Assembly (NCBI GenBank): GCA_049999725.1 | Contig: JBNGIS010020592.1 | Location: 1-48,787, forward strand | Direction: 5' to 3' | Length of the DNA: 48,787 bases | DNA from: Haplomitrium mnioides | Lineage: Eukaryota > Marchantiophyta > Haplomitriopsida > Calobryales | In this document: piece by piece, positions 1 to 11,165 of the stretch | How the letters are laid out: every line of letters begins with the position of its first letter | How positions within the stretch are numbered: position 1 is the stretch's first letter | Translations under genes and position numbers: made by a program | The notes under the pieces: model-generated | What the model saw: only the letters and a program-made list of their open reading frames with translations | What the model was told of the DNA's origin: nothing | Database searches by the model: none

Positions 1-931
1 TCTTACTCGGCCCGCTAGGTGATCTGTCCCCCTTTCGGCTCTCCTCTCCTCTTCCTCTTGGATCTGCGATGTATCGCCCTTACGGCCCTCCTCCGTTTTC
101 CTTCGGCCAGACCCGCGATCAGTCGTTGTTTCGGGCCTTCCTCCTTGCTCCCTTGTTGGGTCTCTTGCGGATCCCTCTTAAGCGGGGTGTCCCATGTCGT
201 AAGACGGTTCTGAACCACATTAAGTGGGCTCCCCACTTAGGGAGGTGGCTTTCCGCAAACCCGCGGGTTTTTTTTTACCGCCACGTCGTCTGTGGAATCC
301 CACGAAGGCCTCTGGAGACGCCACGTTTCAGTGGAACCTCGCGGGACCTCTCGGGGACTTCACTCTTCCGCCAAGACTTACCGAGTCCGATGGAGTGTTC
401 AATCTGCCTCTACAGGGTTCGCTGTTGCTTGTGGGATCGAGGCGTCCCTCTTCCTTGGCCTTGCTCGCCCTTGTGACGATCTTGCCTCCTCCTGTCAGCT
501 CTCGATCCTTGCTTCCCGTTTTGTGGCCGCTGTAGGACCCCCGCGATCTGCCCTTTCTTCGGAGTGCCTTCGGGTGTCCTTGTTGTTGATCCCTGCTTCT
601 TCCTCCGGCGATCGCCTTGCCATGGGTGTCTGCTCTATTCCTTTTCTCCAGCTCCCACCCCCGCATCCTCCTTAGGCCCACGAATTCCCGTTGGCCTGAT
701 TTGGACTTGAGAATGGGGCCCCTCCTCTGGCTGGCGATCACTGCTCACCTTCCTCCTCCCCTCCGCCATGGTCTTGTTTCCCTCCCAGGACTCATGCACC
801 CTGCTCTTAATCAGCTGTTTGAGGTAATCAGCTGTTCCTAAGATGCCTTCACACTCGCAAAGGGAACAATGTGGCCAGTGGTGCTCCTGATTTCGTGAAT
901 TCAGCTTAGTGCTCCAAACTATCGGCTGACA
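1..931 (-). mobile_element. GC-rich LTR-like element, copy 1 (truncated by window start)
   Basis: This segment is strikingly GC- and CpG-rich against AT-rich surroundings. It is the reverse complement of 47541-48314, with scattered substitutions and small indels. Its right edge, ending CGGCTGACA, is sharp: the next base resumes the Ty3 LTR sequence seen intact near 6466. The element therefore inserted into the 5' LTR of Ty3 element A, in minus orientation. The opposite end lies outside the window. The other copy suggests a long terminal repeat bounded by TGTCA and TGACA. Several overlapping open frames exist on both strands, but that is expected of GC-rich DNA with few stop codons, and no frame looks protein-like. 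LTR identity is inferred from the termini only. Confidence 0.55.
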
Positions 932-1088
932 CCTATGTAAGCAAAGTGCTTTCTCTCAAGTATATAAAGAAGGGAGAGTGACTTGTTTGGCATCTCTTAC
1001 CTTGTGGGTTTTCCAAGTTCTTTATGCGCTTCTCTTGTGCTAACTTGCATGTATTGTATTTGTCCTAACTTATGTGTGTAGTGTTACA
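932..1088 (+). repeat. 5' LTR fragment of Ty3 element A
   Basis: It matches the last part of the 3' LTR (about 6467-6625), including the TATA-like tatataaa near 960 and the terminal GTTACA. Everything upstream in this LTR is replaced within the window by the GC-rich insertion. Confidence 0.9.
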
Positions 1089-1089
1089 A

Positions 1090-1101
1090 TGGTATAAGAG
1101 C
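1090..1101 (+). other. Primer binding site of Ty3 element A
   Basis: TGGTATAAGAGC starts one base after the 5' LTR end. It differs by a single base from the canonical plant site TGGTATCAGAGC, which pairs with the 3' end of initiator tRNA-Met. Element B has the canonical form. Confidence 0.85.
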
Positions 1102-1291
1102 TTGGTCTTCTCTAAAGAGTGTGGACTACCCCTCTTTGGAGAAGTACTCAAGACCTTTTGGAGTAGTGGAATCTCCACTTTGCATTGACTCTATTAGAGT
1201 TAAACCTTCAAATTTTCATGAATAAATGATAATTGATATCCCATCTTTTATAAATGAAGATGAGAAGTTTGACTTGATGTCATGGTAGCCA

Positions 1292-1716
1292 ATGGATATA
1301 GGAGCATTTGTACCTCTTAGAATTCCTCTATTAAATCCTTTTAACATTCATGTGTTTAATATTGACAAGCATTTCTTTCGTCAATTTCTAGTATATAACT
1401 TTGGTGATGACTTTATGGTTTTTGTGATGGAATCAAGAGAGCCTGTTATATTACCTGTGGTAAATTATGGTGTTACATGGGAGTGTTTTATTTACATTTT
1501 ATGGTAGAAAGAAAAATGGATTTGAACCAAGCTCCTTTAGAAGAGTTCAACTCTAAATGTCATATTTCTATTAGAATAACACCTAAACAAACGCAACGAG
1601 ATTTTCTTGTTCGTAAGTTTGGAGAGAGGTTTTGTAATGTGGTGTTGATATCCTCTAAACCTTTTATTTTACCTATTCTCCACAACTGGAATATTTATAT
1701 ATTTGTTCTTGTATAA
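1292..1716 (+). other. Conserved pre-gag double module, Ty3 element A
   Basis: Two short open stretches (1292-1507 and 1516-1716, in different frames) lie between the primer binding site and gag. Each encodes about 55-65 residues of similar pattern: FxxFLVxxFGxxF, then a hydrophobic stretch, then a [SR]xPxILPxxxN-type motif and an aromatic-rich end. They look like diverged tandem copies of one module. Both halves are also present at protein level in element B (28442-28864), with mostly conservative changes, which argues for former coding function. I do not recognise the family. It may be a small accessory protein or an N-terminal gag extension. No signal peptide or known catalytic motif is visible. 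Confidence 0.5.
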
Positions 1717-1745
1717 GTTAGAGGGTTAGACGGTGAGGGAACAAT

Positions 1746-2577
1746 ATGGATGCTAACTCTAACAGTCTTGGAGAAGGAGTGTGGATGATGGCAAAGTTGG
1801 AAGAGCTTCAAGCAGCTCTTATAGCAAGCCAACAACAAACCAACATGTTGATGGCAGAAATGGTGAAAATGCGATTACAACAAGAAAGTGGAGAAGGAAG
1901 TCAAGAGACGCTACTTCATAAAATGAGCAAGTCATGCAAGGTAGAGCCTTATGGAGGAAGTCGCACAGTTGGCATCGTAGAAGGATAGGTCTATCAAATG
2001 GAAGTTCATATGTCATATTATCCAAATGCTTCAGATTTGGAGAAAGGGTTGTTTGCAAGATCATTTTTAACCGAGCATGCATCAATATGGCTAAAAGGTT
2101 GGGAGCGACAGAAAAATACACGAGGAGAACAACTTTTGTGGAGCAGTTTAAAAGAAGGTTTGCTCCAAAATTTTAAAGCGGTAGATTCTATATTGACCGC
2201 AAGAACAAAGCTTTGGGAGTTGGAGCAGCAAGAAAGCGTTGCAAGATACATTGAGGAATTTTGAAAAGATTAGAGGAGAAGTTATGATGTGCAACCCAAA
2301 AGACGTAAATGAAGCTATTTCATTTGCTCAAAGAATTGAAGGGACACTAGAAATTGTGCAAACTGGAGGAAACTATGGCCCCACGCCAATGAAGTTAGGA
2401 AATATGAGAAGAAGAGAATTTAATCGTCCAAATCACCAACAAGGAGGACCACAAAATACTAATAAGAGGAGGATGGATGATCGACGAGAAACTCAAACAT
2501 GCTACAATTGTGGTCGGGTAGTTCATATTGCACCAAATTGTAGAGCAGTGAGGCGCAATCAAGGGCGAGTGTTTTGA
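1746..2577 (+). pseudogene. gag: gag (capsid-nucleocapsid) of Ty3 element A
   Basis: The gag protein packages element RNA. It starts at an ATG whose product begins MDANSNSLGEGVW, followed by a helical glutamine-rich stretch. A retrotransposon gag-type core is visible: the segment WLKGWERQK, then LLWSSLKEGLLQNF, then RYIEEF. It ends in a basic region and one CCHC zinc knuckle, CYNCGRVVHIAPNC (CX2CX4HX4C). There is an in-frame stop near 1986 and a frameshift near 2264, where element B has about 65 extra bases (29412-29480). The reading frame is therefore broken in at least two places. Confidence 0.85.
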
Positions 2578-2615
2578 CGACCTCTTCACAACATCAACAA
2601 TGAAGGAGATGAAGA

Positions 2616-4620
2616 ATGTTAGGGAAACGATGGGCACCAATAAAGAAACCTTGTGGTTTTGCTGGGATGAAGAAGAAAGGCAAGGAAAGTATATACTATA
2701 TAGAAAAACACAACAATGGAGGGTTAATTGTAGTCGATGGATGGATGGAAGGATCTGCAATAAGAGTTTTGGTGGACTTCGGAGCCGAAGAAAATTACTT
2801 ATCACGAGCAATAACATTGAAGTTGAAATTGCCTCTTGAAAAAAAAGAGCACGAAGTGGTGGAAATGGCAAATGGCCAAAGCGAGTCTATTGAACGCATA
2901 TCTCAAGGTATAGCTTTACACATGGGTAACTATTAAAGAGAAGTTGGAGTGGAAGATCACAACATTGGCAAGATATGACGCGATTCTTGGAATGAAGTGG
3001 TTACAAAGAAATAATCCGCAAGTTGATTGGAGAAAGAAGACACTCACGACATCTCAATGGAAGATTTGAGGAGATCGAGTACAATCTCATTCAAGACACC
3101 TACCCCTATATGTGATTGGAGCAAAGGCAATCAAAAAGCAAGATATGGTGTTTTTAGGACTCATACGTGAGCTCTCTATTGATAAGAAAGACTCAAGTCA
3201 TAATGTTCCACATGAGTTTCAAGGTGTTTTGAAGGAGTTTGATGACGTTTTTCCCAATGATTTGCCCAAGGGTTTGCCTCCTAAACAATGCATTGATCAC
3301 AAGATTGAGGTCATTCCAAGAAGTACTCCATTGTGCATAGCATCATATCGTTTGCCTCCTTATGAACTGGAAGAGTGCAAGTCTCAGATTACAGAATTCT
3401 TGGAAAAAGGATTCATTCAACCAAGCATTTCTCCTTATGGTGCACCAGTATTATTTGTCAAAAAGAAAGATGGGACTATAAGGATGTGCATTGACTATCG
3501 AGCACTCAATCAACAAACGGTGAAAAATAAATATCCATTGCCAAGGATGGATGATTTTTTTGATCAACTTCAAGGAGCAAATTACTTTACAAAATTGGAC
3601 TTGAGAAGCGGATACAATCAAATCCGAATCGCGGAAGGTGATGTGCAAAAAACACCATTTCAAAGTCGATATAGGCATTTTGAATATCTTGTTATGTCTT
3701 TTGGATTAACCAATGCTCTTGCAACATTTATGGGTCTTATGAATGATATTTTTCGATCTTATTTAGATAAGTTTGCTATTGTCTTTTTGGATGATATTCT
3801 CATTTATAGCAAGAGTCTTCAAGAACATCAACAACATCTTCATACAATATTAAAGGTACTTCGAAACCACAAGCTATATGTGAAGATGTCCAAATGTGAA
3901 ATTGGAAAGAGGGAGGTTGACTCCTTGGGTCACTGTGTAAGTGCATCAGGAATCCAAGTTATAGATAAGAAGGTGGAGGCAATTCAGAAGTGAGAAGCTC
4001 CTAGTGATCAAACATACCTAAGGGAATTCTTGGGGCTAACCGGGTTTATCGTCGATTTGTGAAAGGTTTTGCACAAATAGGAGAACCATTAACAAACTTG
4101 CTCAAGAAAAGTCACATATGGTTATGGGGAGCTGAAAAAGAGTTGGCATTCCAAGCATTGAAGAAATCACTTCTTCATGCTCCTATTCTTAAATGGTATG
4201 ATTCTAAACGACCAATCAAACTTTCAGTGGATTCATCAAGAAAGGCTATTGGCGGAGTATTGCAACAAGAATGGGAGGATGGTTGGCATTCTATTGCCTT
4301 CTTTTCTAGGAAGTTGAGCGACACTGAGCAAAACTATTACACTACGGAGTGGAAAGAATTGGCGATTGTGCTATCAACCAAACATTGAAGGCATTATCTA
4401 AGAGATAAGGAGTTTATTGTCGAAACCAACCATAAACCTCTAATCTATCGAGAAACTCAAAAGGAACTCTCAAAATGGCAGATTCATTGGGCGGAGTGGA
4501 GACAACGGTTCCATATGAAGATGGTCTATATGGAAGGAAAAAGACAAATTGCAGATGCCTTGACCCGCATACCTCAACTCAACATCTTGTCAAAAATCAC
4601 AATTCATCCTACTTGGTGGA
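2616..4620 (+). pseudogene. pol: pol, protease-reverse transcriptase-RNase H part, Ty3 element A
   Basis: This part makes cDNA. The protease core reads VLVDFGAEENYLS where the family has D-S/T-G-A, so the active-site triad is altered. The reverse transcriptase (3112-3993) is well preserved. It has [10 protein letters not shown], the fingers/palm motif [13 protein letters not shown], and the catalytic [11 protein letters not shown] box with both aspartates. After a stop and frameshift near 3993-4058 the tether and RNase H follow (4059-4600), with LSVDSSRKAIGGVLQQ and FFSRKLS. One RNase H acid is lost: ETNHKPL replaces the usual ETDHKPL. Further stops occur near 4388 and 4624. The order and motifs are typical of Ty3 elements. 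Confidence 0.9.
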
Positions 4621-4625
4621 CGTAA

Positions 4626-6056
4626 ATGTTGGCTGCAACAAAAGAAGATGAGGAGATCATTGCCACACAACAAAAGAATCTAGTAAAAGAGGTGAGAGGA
4701 TTGATTTTCTTCCAAGGTAAGGTATGGGTTCCTAATAGTGTTAAGCTTCGCTCTAAGGTTTTGTATGAAGCACATGATTCGGCAATTGGTGGACATGTTG
4801 GAATTGAGAAAACTTTGGACAATCTTCAAGGAGTCTATTATTGGCCTAAGATGCATCAAGATGTGGAGACCTATGTTCGGAGTTGTTTGGCTTGTCAACA
4901 AAACAAAGCGACCAACCTTAAACGTGGAGGTTTATTACAACTATTGCCGATCCCGAATCGGCGATGGGAACATGTGAGTATGGATATCGTGTGTGAGTTA
5001 CCACGTAATTCAACGGGGTATAATGCTATTGTTGTTTTTGTGGACATCCTTAGCAAAATGATTCATATTCGTCTGACTACCAAATCAGTGACAACACCAG
5101 AGTTAGCACGAATTTATTTGGAAGTTGTCTACTCTCATCATGGTATCTCCAAAGTGATTATCTCTGACCGCAGCACTCAATTTACTAGCATGTTTTGGCG
5201 CACAATATTTGGTCTTCTCAAAACCAAACTCGCTATGTCCACTGCTTATCACCCTGAATCGAATGGTCAAACTAAACGAGCCAACCGCACCATTGAAGAC
5301 ATGTTGCGGGCTTTTACTTTGGAAGAACAAGAAGAATGGGATTGGTTGCTACCTCTTGTGGAGTTCTCTTACAATAACTCCATCAACAGCTCTACATGAG
5401 CCACGCCTTTCTTTTTGATGTATAGAGAGCATCCAACTACTCTATCTAATCTTCATCCTGCATCGACCTCTAAGAGTCCAGCAACCGATGACTTCCTCCA
5501 TCAGCTACACCACGGCATCAAATATGCCAAGGAAAAACTTGAAGTTGCTCGTAATCGCCAAAAACAATATGCCGATGCTCATCGTCGCGAAGTAACCTTT
5601 GTTATAGATGACCAAGTATGGCTCTCTACGTCCAATATTCCTTTGCTTCGCTCTCGTAAGCTATTTGCTCGCTTTATTGGACCATTTGCTATTTCTGCTC
5701 ATATTGGTGAAGTGGCCTATCAACTTGTTTTACCTCCTCACATGAAGATTCATCCGATCTTTCATGTCTCTTTATTACGTGCTTTTGTCCCTCGCTCTAC
5801 CGCCTTCACTTGTACCCAAGAACCCTCTCCACTACTTGAGCTTATTGATGGTCATGAGGAATTTGAGGTGGAACAGCTCTTGAAGAAACGCGCACGTCAT
5901 CGAGGACATCGTGAGATTGTGGAGTACTTGGTTCGTTGGAAAGGATACCCTCTTTATGAAGCTATTTGGGAGCCATTGGAGAATTTGGCCAATGCCTCTG
6001 CACTTGTTCATTCTTTTGAGAACTCTTTAACTCACAACAAGAACGTTGCCTCTTAA
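4626..6056 (+). pseudogene. pol: pol, integrase with C-terminal chromodomain, Ty3 element A
   Basis: Integrase inserts the cDNA. The HHCC zinc finger is visible (HDSAIGGHVG, then CLACQQ). The catalytic core shows MDIV (first D) and IISDRSTQFTS (second D). The third acid is lost: NGQTKRANR has K where the family has E. Near 5397 there is a stop in YNNSINSST. The C-terminal part (5415-6056) has the GPFAI and HPIFHVSLLRAF motifs. It then has a chromodomain: EEFEVEQLLKKR, EYLVRWKGYP, WEPLENL. Chromodomains of chromoviruses guide integration toward histone-marked chromatin. The stop codon is followed directly by the purine-rich tract and the 3' LTR. Confidence 0.92.
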
Positions 6057-6070
6057 AAAGATGGGAAGAT

Positions 6071-6625
6071 TGTAACGGTCACTAACTTTAGTAAGCCATA
6101 GCTAAAAATAATATCAACTATCTCTAGAAAGCTATTACTAAGTTAGAGTAGCAAAAAGAAATTGCTATTATAGAGAATTGGACACGTAGCACGAGGAGAG
6201 AAAGTCAACGAATTGAAGTGAAAGAGGGAGTCTAAAGAGACTCTTTTAGAAGAGAATAAGGACACGTGGCAAGCGGAGAATTAAAGTAAATAGAAGGTTC
6301 TAAATATAATGACACGTGGCAGAAGAAGAACTAAAGAGATGGAAGGTTCTAAGGATAATGACACATGGTAGAAGGAGAACAAAAGTAAAAGGTGGTCCAA
6401 TTAGAGTGAGAGAGAAAAGAGGGGTCCAATTAGAAGAGGATAGAAAAGGAACCAATGGGGTTCCTCCACCTATGTAAGCAAAGTGCTTTCTCTCAAGTAT
6501 ATAAAGAAGGGAGAGTGTCTTGTTTGGCATCTCTTACCTTGTGGGTTTTCCAAGTTCTTTATGCGCTTCTCTTCTGCTAACTTGCATGTATTGTATTTGT
6601 ACTAACTTATGTGTGTAGTGTTACA
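6071..6625 (+). repeat. 3' LTR of Ty3 element A
   Basis: The 555-bp LTR begins TGTAAC and ends GTTACA, a perfect 6-bp terminal inverted repeat. A purine-rich stretch, aaaagatgggaaga, sits immediately upstream. Its right part matches 932-1088. The sequence also matches the LTR of element B at 33280-33808. Confidence 0.93.
6181..6505 (+). promoter_or_regulatory. LTR promoter with repeated G-box/ABRE-like motifs
   Basis: The U3 part contains imperfect subrepeats of about 50 bp, each starting with a gacacgtggca-type motif. CACGTGGC occurs at 6263 and 6313, with decayed versions near 6183 and 6361. CACGTGGC matches the plant G-box/ABRE core bound by bZIP and bHLH factors. A TATA-like tatataaa follows at 6498-6505. 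The motifs recur in the LTRs of element B. Regulation by abscisic acid, light or stress is inference. Confidence 0.5.
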
Positions 6626-9600
6626 ATAGGTTGCCAAATTTGTCCTGATATCTTGTTTGATACGAAATAGTTCCTTCTTGTGGCTTAAATATTGCATCAA
6701 TAGTAGCTACTTTGAACTAGAAACCGCTACAGGGTTCATGTTTCATTTTCGCTCTCAAAAACTAATTTTGTAATTTTAGCCCAAAATCATGATTTTCATG
6801 CTAGCAATATTCTTTTGTAAGAAAAATGTAATTATACATACCAAAATAGTCCACTTTGAGTGCACATTTTATTAAAAAAATTTCTTATGAGTATTTTAAC
6901 AAAATTGCTTCTATAATTTCATCTTTCGAAAGCATGATCATTACCAAACAAAATATATAAAAAAAACTCATGTGACATTTGCTGTTAAATATTTTCAGAA
7001 CCAACAATGACATCAATAATTTGAAAACTTAATAAAAACATTCAAATTTTATACAAAAAATTTTTGAAGTAGAACCCTTAAGTGTTGGCGTAAGAGGATT
7101 GTTGAAGCAAAATTGTGAAAAGATTGTTGAAGCCTATGTGAGCATGAAAAATTGGGGTCCAAGTATAGGCATGCTTTGTTTGAAAGATACTTGCGCATAG
7201 TGACAACTACAACTAACTCGAGCTTGAATAACTGAAGCCCGTGCTCTTATAGACAATTGAAGCGATCAAGAACTATTGAGTAATTAGAAACGGGGAACGC
7301 AAAAGGTCGTCTAAGAAGGAACAGAAAATGAAAAAGGAAAGCAAACTTCCATGCCAGCATAGACTTCTGTTGCAGCCTCCTGCAAGTATTCAGGATCAAA
7401 TTACTCTGATCCAGTATCAAACCCACATGGAGCAGTGTCAATCTGATATGTTTTCGATGATTTTTGTAGTTTCCAGTTGTTTTGGACAAGGACAACTGAA
7501 CATACCCCAGGACCAGGCCCTTCAAACCTTTGTCACTTACTCTCCCATCTCTCTCTCAACACCAACAAGTACTACAATGACAATGAGACTCCTCTCCCCT
7601 ACCATCTAGTATTTGTTAGAACATGATTTTCATATCAACCACTCAAGAAGACTGGAATATTTCAATGAAGCATTCCCTTCAAGCAGACTTTAAGCTTGGG
7701 AGATGAAGAACCTTCATCCATAGATTTGCATGGGAAATGTAGGGACAGCCTTCTATGTTTCCTAGCACTCCTTGCTTGAATTACAATTTAAAACATCCTA
7801 CAATTCCTCAATCTAGAATTCAGAATCTGAATTCTCTAACAGAATGCACCGCACTCAGGTATTCCCCTGGCATGCCCTTCTCTAGAGCAATCCTTTTCTA
7901 AATTCGCAATTGCAGAATGTGTGTTGCTCTTGTCATTACAACCTATCTTACATCCTTGCTTCAACAATCATACTACCCCCTTGTGATCTTCAATTCTGTC
8001 CAAGGAGCAAGGTCTCAAAGAAAAATTACAAACTTTATAAATTTGTCAAATGAATCTTTACAATGAGAAATTTTGTCCAAGGAGAAGGGGGACCCCACTA
8101 CTGGTCTTATACCCCTACCCCTTCAACTGAATTCTAACTAATTTAGCTAATCTAGATAACTAATAATTGCTCTTCATCTATCTATTCAATCAGACAAAGG
8201 AACCTTTTCTAACTCCTCGATGGCAACTGCCTATACTAGTTTAACTAGCTACCAGTCTCATATAACAAGATGTCTGAAGTGAAGGTCTGCTAATCCTCTC
8301 TACTGACTTCTAACTGTCACTAGTTTCAATCCTAGCTAGAACTAACACTATTATACTTCTAAAATTTTCACTAACTCTCTAAATTGCTCTTTATAAGAAC
8401 TACTCGAAACTACTTTGGAATTAACCTCTTTGTATCTCGTTACAGGAACCATGTATAGCCTTCTTTCAACTAACTTGTCTGAAGCATAGGCCTCCTCACA
8501 TTTTGTAGGTGGAAATTCATCGCTTAGAGTCTTTGTCACTGACCAATCTCTCTTCACACCCAATTGCCTTTGTAGTAGGGGGATATCTCAACGCAGCTCC
8601 TTCCCCTGTCAATTCGCTGCAAGTCCCTTCCTCGTAGAGATGTTTGACTCCAAATTTGGATCGCATGGCTTTAGCGCAGCAACTCATCTCAACTCAATCT
8701 TCATCAGCAAGGTAATTCTTCAGTTAAGCACAACGCAACTCAATCGATTCGAAAAGGCCCTTCATTGGATTCAGCTCTTCATTCGAATGTCGCAGCAGGG
8801 CTTATAGGTCTGCTTTCATTTACTCGATTTCAAATCGGACCACACATCCTTGTTATTCAAAATTTTCAGCACGACAAAAAGAGCCTTCGCGCAGCACGAT
8901 TCCTCCATTGCAAAGCTTCCTTTCAAACATTCCTTTCTTGAGCCTAGTCGCATGCTGAATGATAATCACAAATATTCGCAGCTCAATTAGCTGAACCTTC
9001 CATGCAGTTGATCAATTCTCCATGAAAAGTTCTCCCAAAGCGAATAACAAGAACCCCTCCACAGAAGAGTTCGCTGTCGCACACTGATCTCTACAGGTTG
9101 GAGACTTAGTCCCATAAGTTTTTCTCGCTGCTGTAGGAGCAGTATTTAACGATATCACTCTTTCTTCCATTCAAGAGGCAGCCCCCTAGGGGTGTAAGGC
9201 CGCTTGGATATCTCTTAACTGCCCATGGATGGACCTAGTTTAGGGCTTAGCTTTCCCCAAGGCAAGCTGTCCTCCAATTTCAAAGTTAGATAGATGTAGG
9301 ATTAGTGGGCTTGGTTTGGCCCCCGACAATTAGACTAGTTTTATTGCTTTTTATTTTATTTCCAGAAGACCTCTAAAGTCAACTTATCTTGATCAAACTT
9401 GGCACCATATTTCACTCTCAGAGGATCTTTATGTATCAAGTAGCCCATAGCAATTGCTCTTCTTCCTCAAGTCCATAAGACTGATATCTTTTAATTTTCT
9501 CCATTTTCTTTAATACAACACCTGTAATGCTCTGTTCCACTGGATCAGGGGGTTAATTCTCAATTTTTTCTTTACTCCATCCCCAACTGGGCCTCCACAA

Positions 9601-9780
9601 CTTCTTTGCTAATTTTCATAAAAACCAAATCGTTTTGTTTAAAAACCATTTTGCGCACCAAATTGAATTGTGATGAATAGACTTAAAATGGATTGGGAGT
9701 GCAACAAGATTGAAATTTCAGCAAATAAAACTTTGTGAACAAAATACTTTATTATGTAAAACAATTTCATCAACCAGATG
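6626..9780. other. Long stretch without a recognisable gene
   Basis: About 3.1 kb lie between the Ty3 A LTR and the first methyltransferase copy. The only open frames are short (at most 93 codons, e.g. 7328-7609 plus and 8351-8563 minus) and match nothing I know. Part of it (about 8300-9340) has a promoter-like look on the minus strand: TTAAATA and CTATAAGCC boxes with CA-rich leaders. It may be an old LTR remnant, but I could not find matching termini or a second copy. The segment 9660-9780 may contain the 3' UTR of the neighbouring gene and the true edge of the composite element. Confidence 0.3.
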
Positions 9781-11055
9781 TTACACCTCTATCCTCTTCA
9801 AGGGGAATTGTCTCATCTAAATCCACTGGCTAAGCATCTACAACCGTTAGAGAGTCATGTTGAAACTTTCCAATCCCAAAGATGGCAATAGAATCACCGG
9901 TAGACCTTGCAGTACCAAGAGGAACAAGTTTCTTATGGTATGAATGCACTATCAGTGATTCTGTCACGTCGAATGGCAAAGAAGCCATCGTCAAAACTCT
10001 CTAAAGAATGTAGATAAGCTGACGTCTATCATATTCTATAGCGATGCAGTTTTGCATTAGCTTTAAAGCATAGACAAGGAATGTGCCAGACCCAGAGCAA
10101 AGATCTAAGATCCAATCTTTCTTTGTTGATAAATGGTCAATAAAAATTTTGTAAAGAGCCTACGGCTTTTGGTAAACATTCACAGGAACATCATCTCCTA
10201 GATGTTTTAGTTTGGCCAAAACCACAAGACAACTAAACACACTACTTATTATTTGCCGAGGGAGACCACTCACATGAGCATGTTGCGAATTGAAAAGCCT
10301 CATGCTCCTCTTTCCTTCTTTTGTCCAGAAGCCCACAGTCCAATACTCGTGGGCGTGTGCAATTCTTGAACCACCGGAATGATGAATGTTGCTTTTGTCA
10401 TTGTAATAAGAAAAACAAACAAAACAAACATTGAAAACAATGTGTAGGAAAACTAAACAAGGTAAACTAAAAACCCAAAAAATCAAAAAGGAACTTACTA
10501 GATGTTGTGGTCGATGGTACAACAAACCTCTAAAAGAGCATCCTCAACAATGTCAAATTGTTGCAACGAATGTATAATGACAAATGACCAAAAATCTGAG
10601 GTCATGATTGCCGCAAATGATGAAACCATATAGAAAATGCCATCTTTGGAAGAAGGTTATGAATCATCATGCTTGCATTCCTTAAGGTTGTAACCATAAG
10701 GAATATCCGCAATCGCCAAAGTGAAAAACCTAGGTTTCACAAATTCCTTCAACTGACGAGCATTAGCCTCCCCATGGACTTGGTAATATGCCACGTTGAG
10801 ACCATCAACATAAAATAGTAAGTACTCGTCATTGTCTCTCACAACTCCATTAGTTGGAAGGGATGCAACATCATTTTGCTGCCTTGATTTACACTCTCTA
10901 GCTTTTTGGCAATAAAGCACAAAAGCATGAGGGTAGGAAACAAGTGTTGGAGCATTGTCTTGATCTTCTAGAGCTTCTTCAACCCCCAATCTTTTTTGCC
11001 CTTTGGCAGCTGCCGTAAATTTTTTTGGCAAGCTAACTTTTAAATGTTTTGTCCC
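9781..11055 (-). pseudogene. Beta-class DNA methyltransferase-like gene, copy 1 (3' exons only)
   Basis: Two exons are visible on the minus strand: 11055-10499 and 10400-9781. They are separated by an intron with a GTAAGT donor and a mutated acceptor. The upstream exon carries IADIPYGYN, a DPPY-like motif IV. The downstream exon carries a YQKP box, then DWILDLCSGSGTF (motif I, SAM binding), LVYALKLMQNC and IAIEYDRRQ. Motif IV before motif I, with the QKP box just upstream of motif I, is the layout of beta-class N6-adenine/N4-cytosine methyltransferases. Stops interrupt after KECKHDDS, after YQKP, and near the C-terminus. The ParB-like exon present in copies 2 and 3 is missing: the flanking intronic repeat array runs almost directly into the transposase gene. 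The product would be nuclear and modify DNA, by inference. Confidence 0.72.
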
Positions 11056-11061
11056 CTATAC

Positions 11062-11066
<5 letters not shown>

Positions 11067-11102
<36 letters not shown>
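11067..11102. repeat. 36-nt poly(A) tract (poly(T) on the gene strand)
   Basis: An uninterrupted run of 36 A lies just upstream, in gene orientation, of the exon at 11055. It takes the place of the pyrimidine tract before the TATAG acceptor. Copies 2 and 3 have only short T runs there, so this is a local expansion or an assembly homopolymer. Confidence 0.85.
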
Positions 11103-11103
<1 letters not shown>

Positions 11104-11165
11104 AAGAGGATACAAAAAAGAAATTTAAAACTTTAAAGAGAAAGACAATTTGAGCAAAGACCCTA

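Larger units (their letters stand above)
932..6625 (+). mobile_element. Ty3/gypsy chromovirus, element A
   Basis: This is a Ty3-type LTR retrotransposon. In order it has a partial 5' LTR (932-1088), a tRNA-iMet-like primer binding site, a leader with a conserved double module, gag with a CCHC knuckle, aspartic protease, reverse transcriptase, RNase H, integrase with HHCC finger and DDE core, a C-terminal chromodomain, a purine-rich tract (6055-6070) and a complete 3' LTR (6071-6625). The order RT-RH-IN and the chromodomain place it among plant chromoviruses. The coding region has many stops and frameshifts, so it is not autonomous. The left part of the 5' LTR is displaced by the GC-rich insertion, so no target-site duplication can be read. 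A related copy, element B, lies at 27850-33808. Confidence 0.93.

Noticed and set aside
7247-7609. Two overlapping 92-93-codon frames as a host gene
   Set aside because: They overlap on opposite strands, show no domain and have no intron or promoter context.
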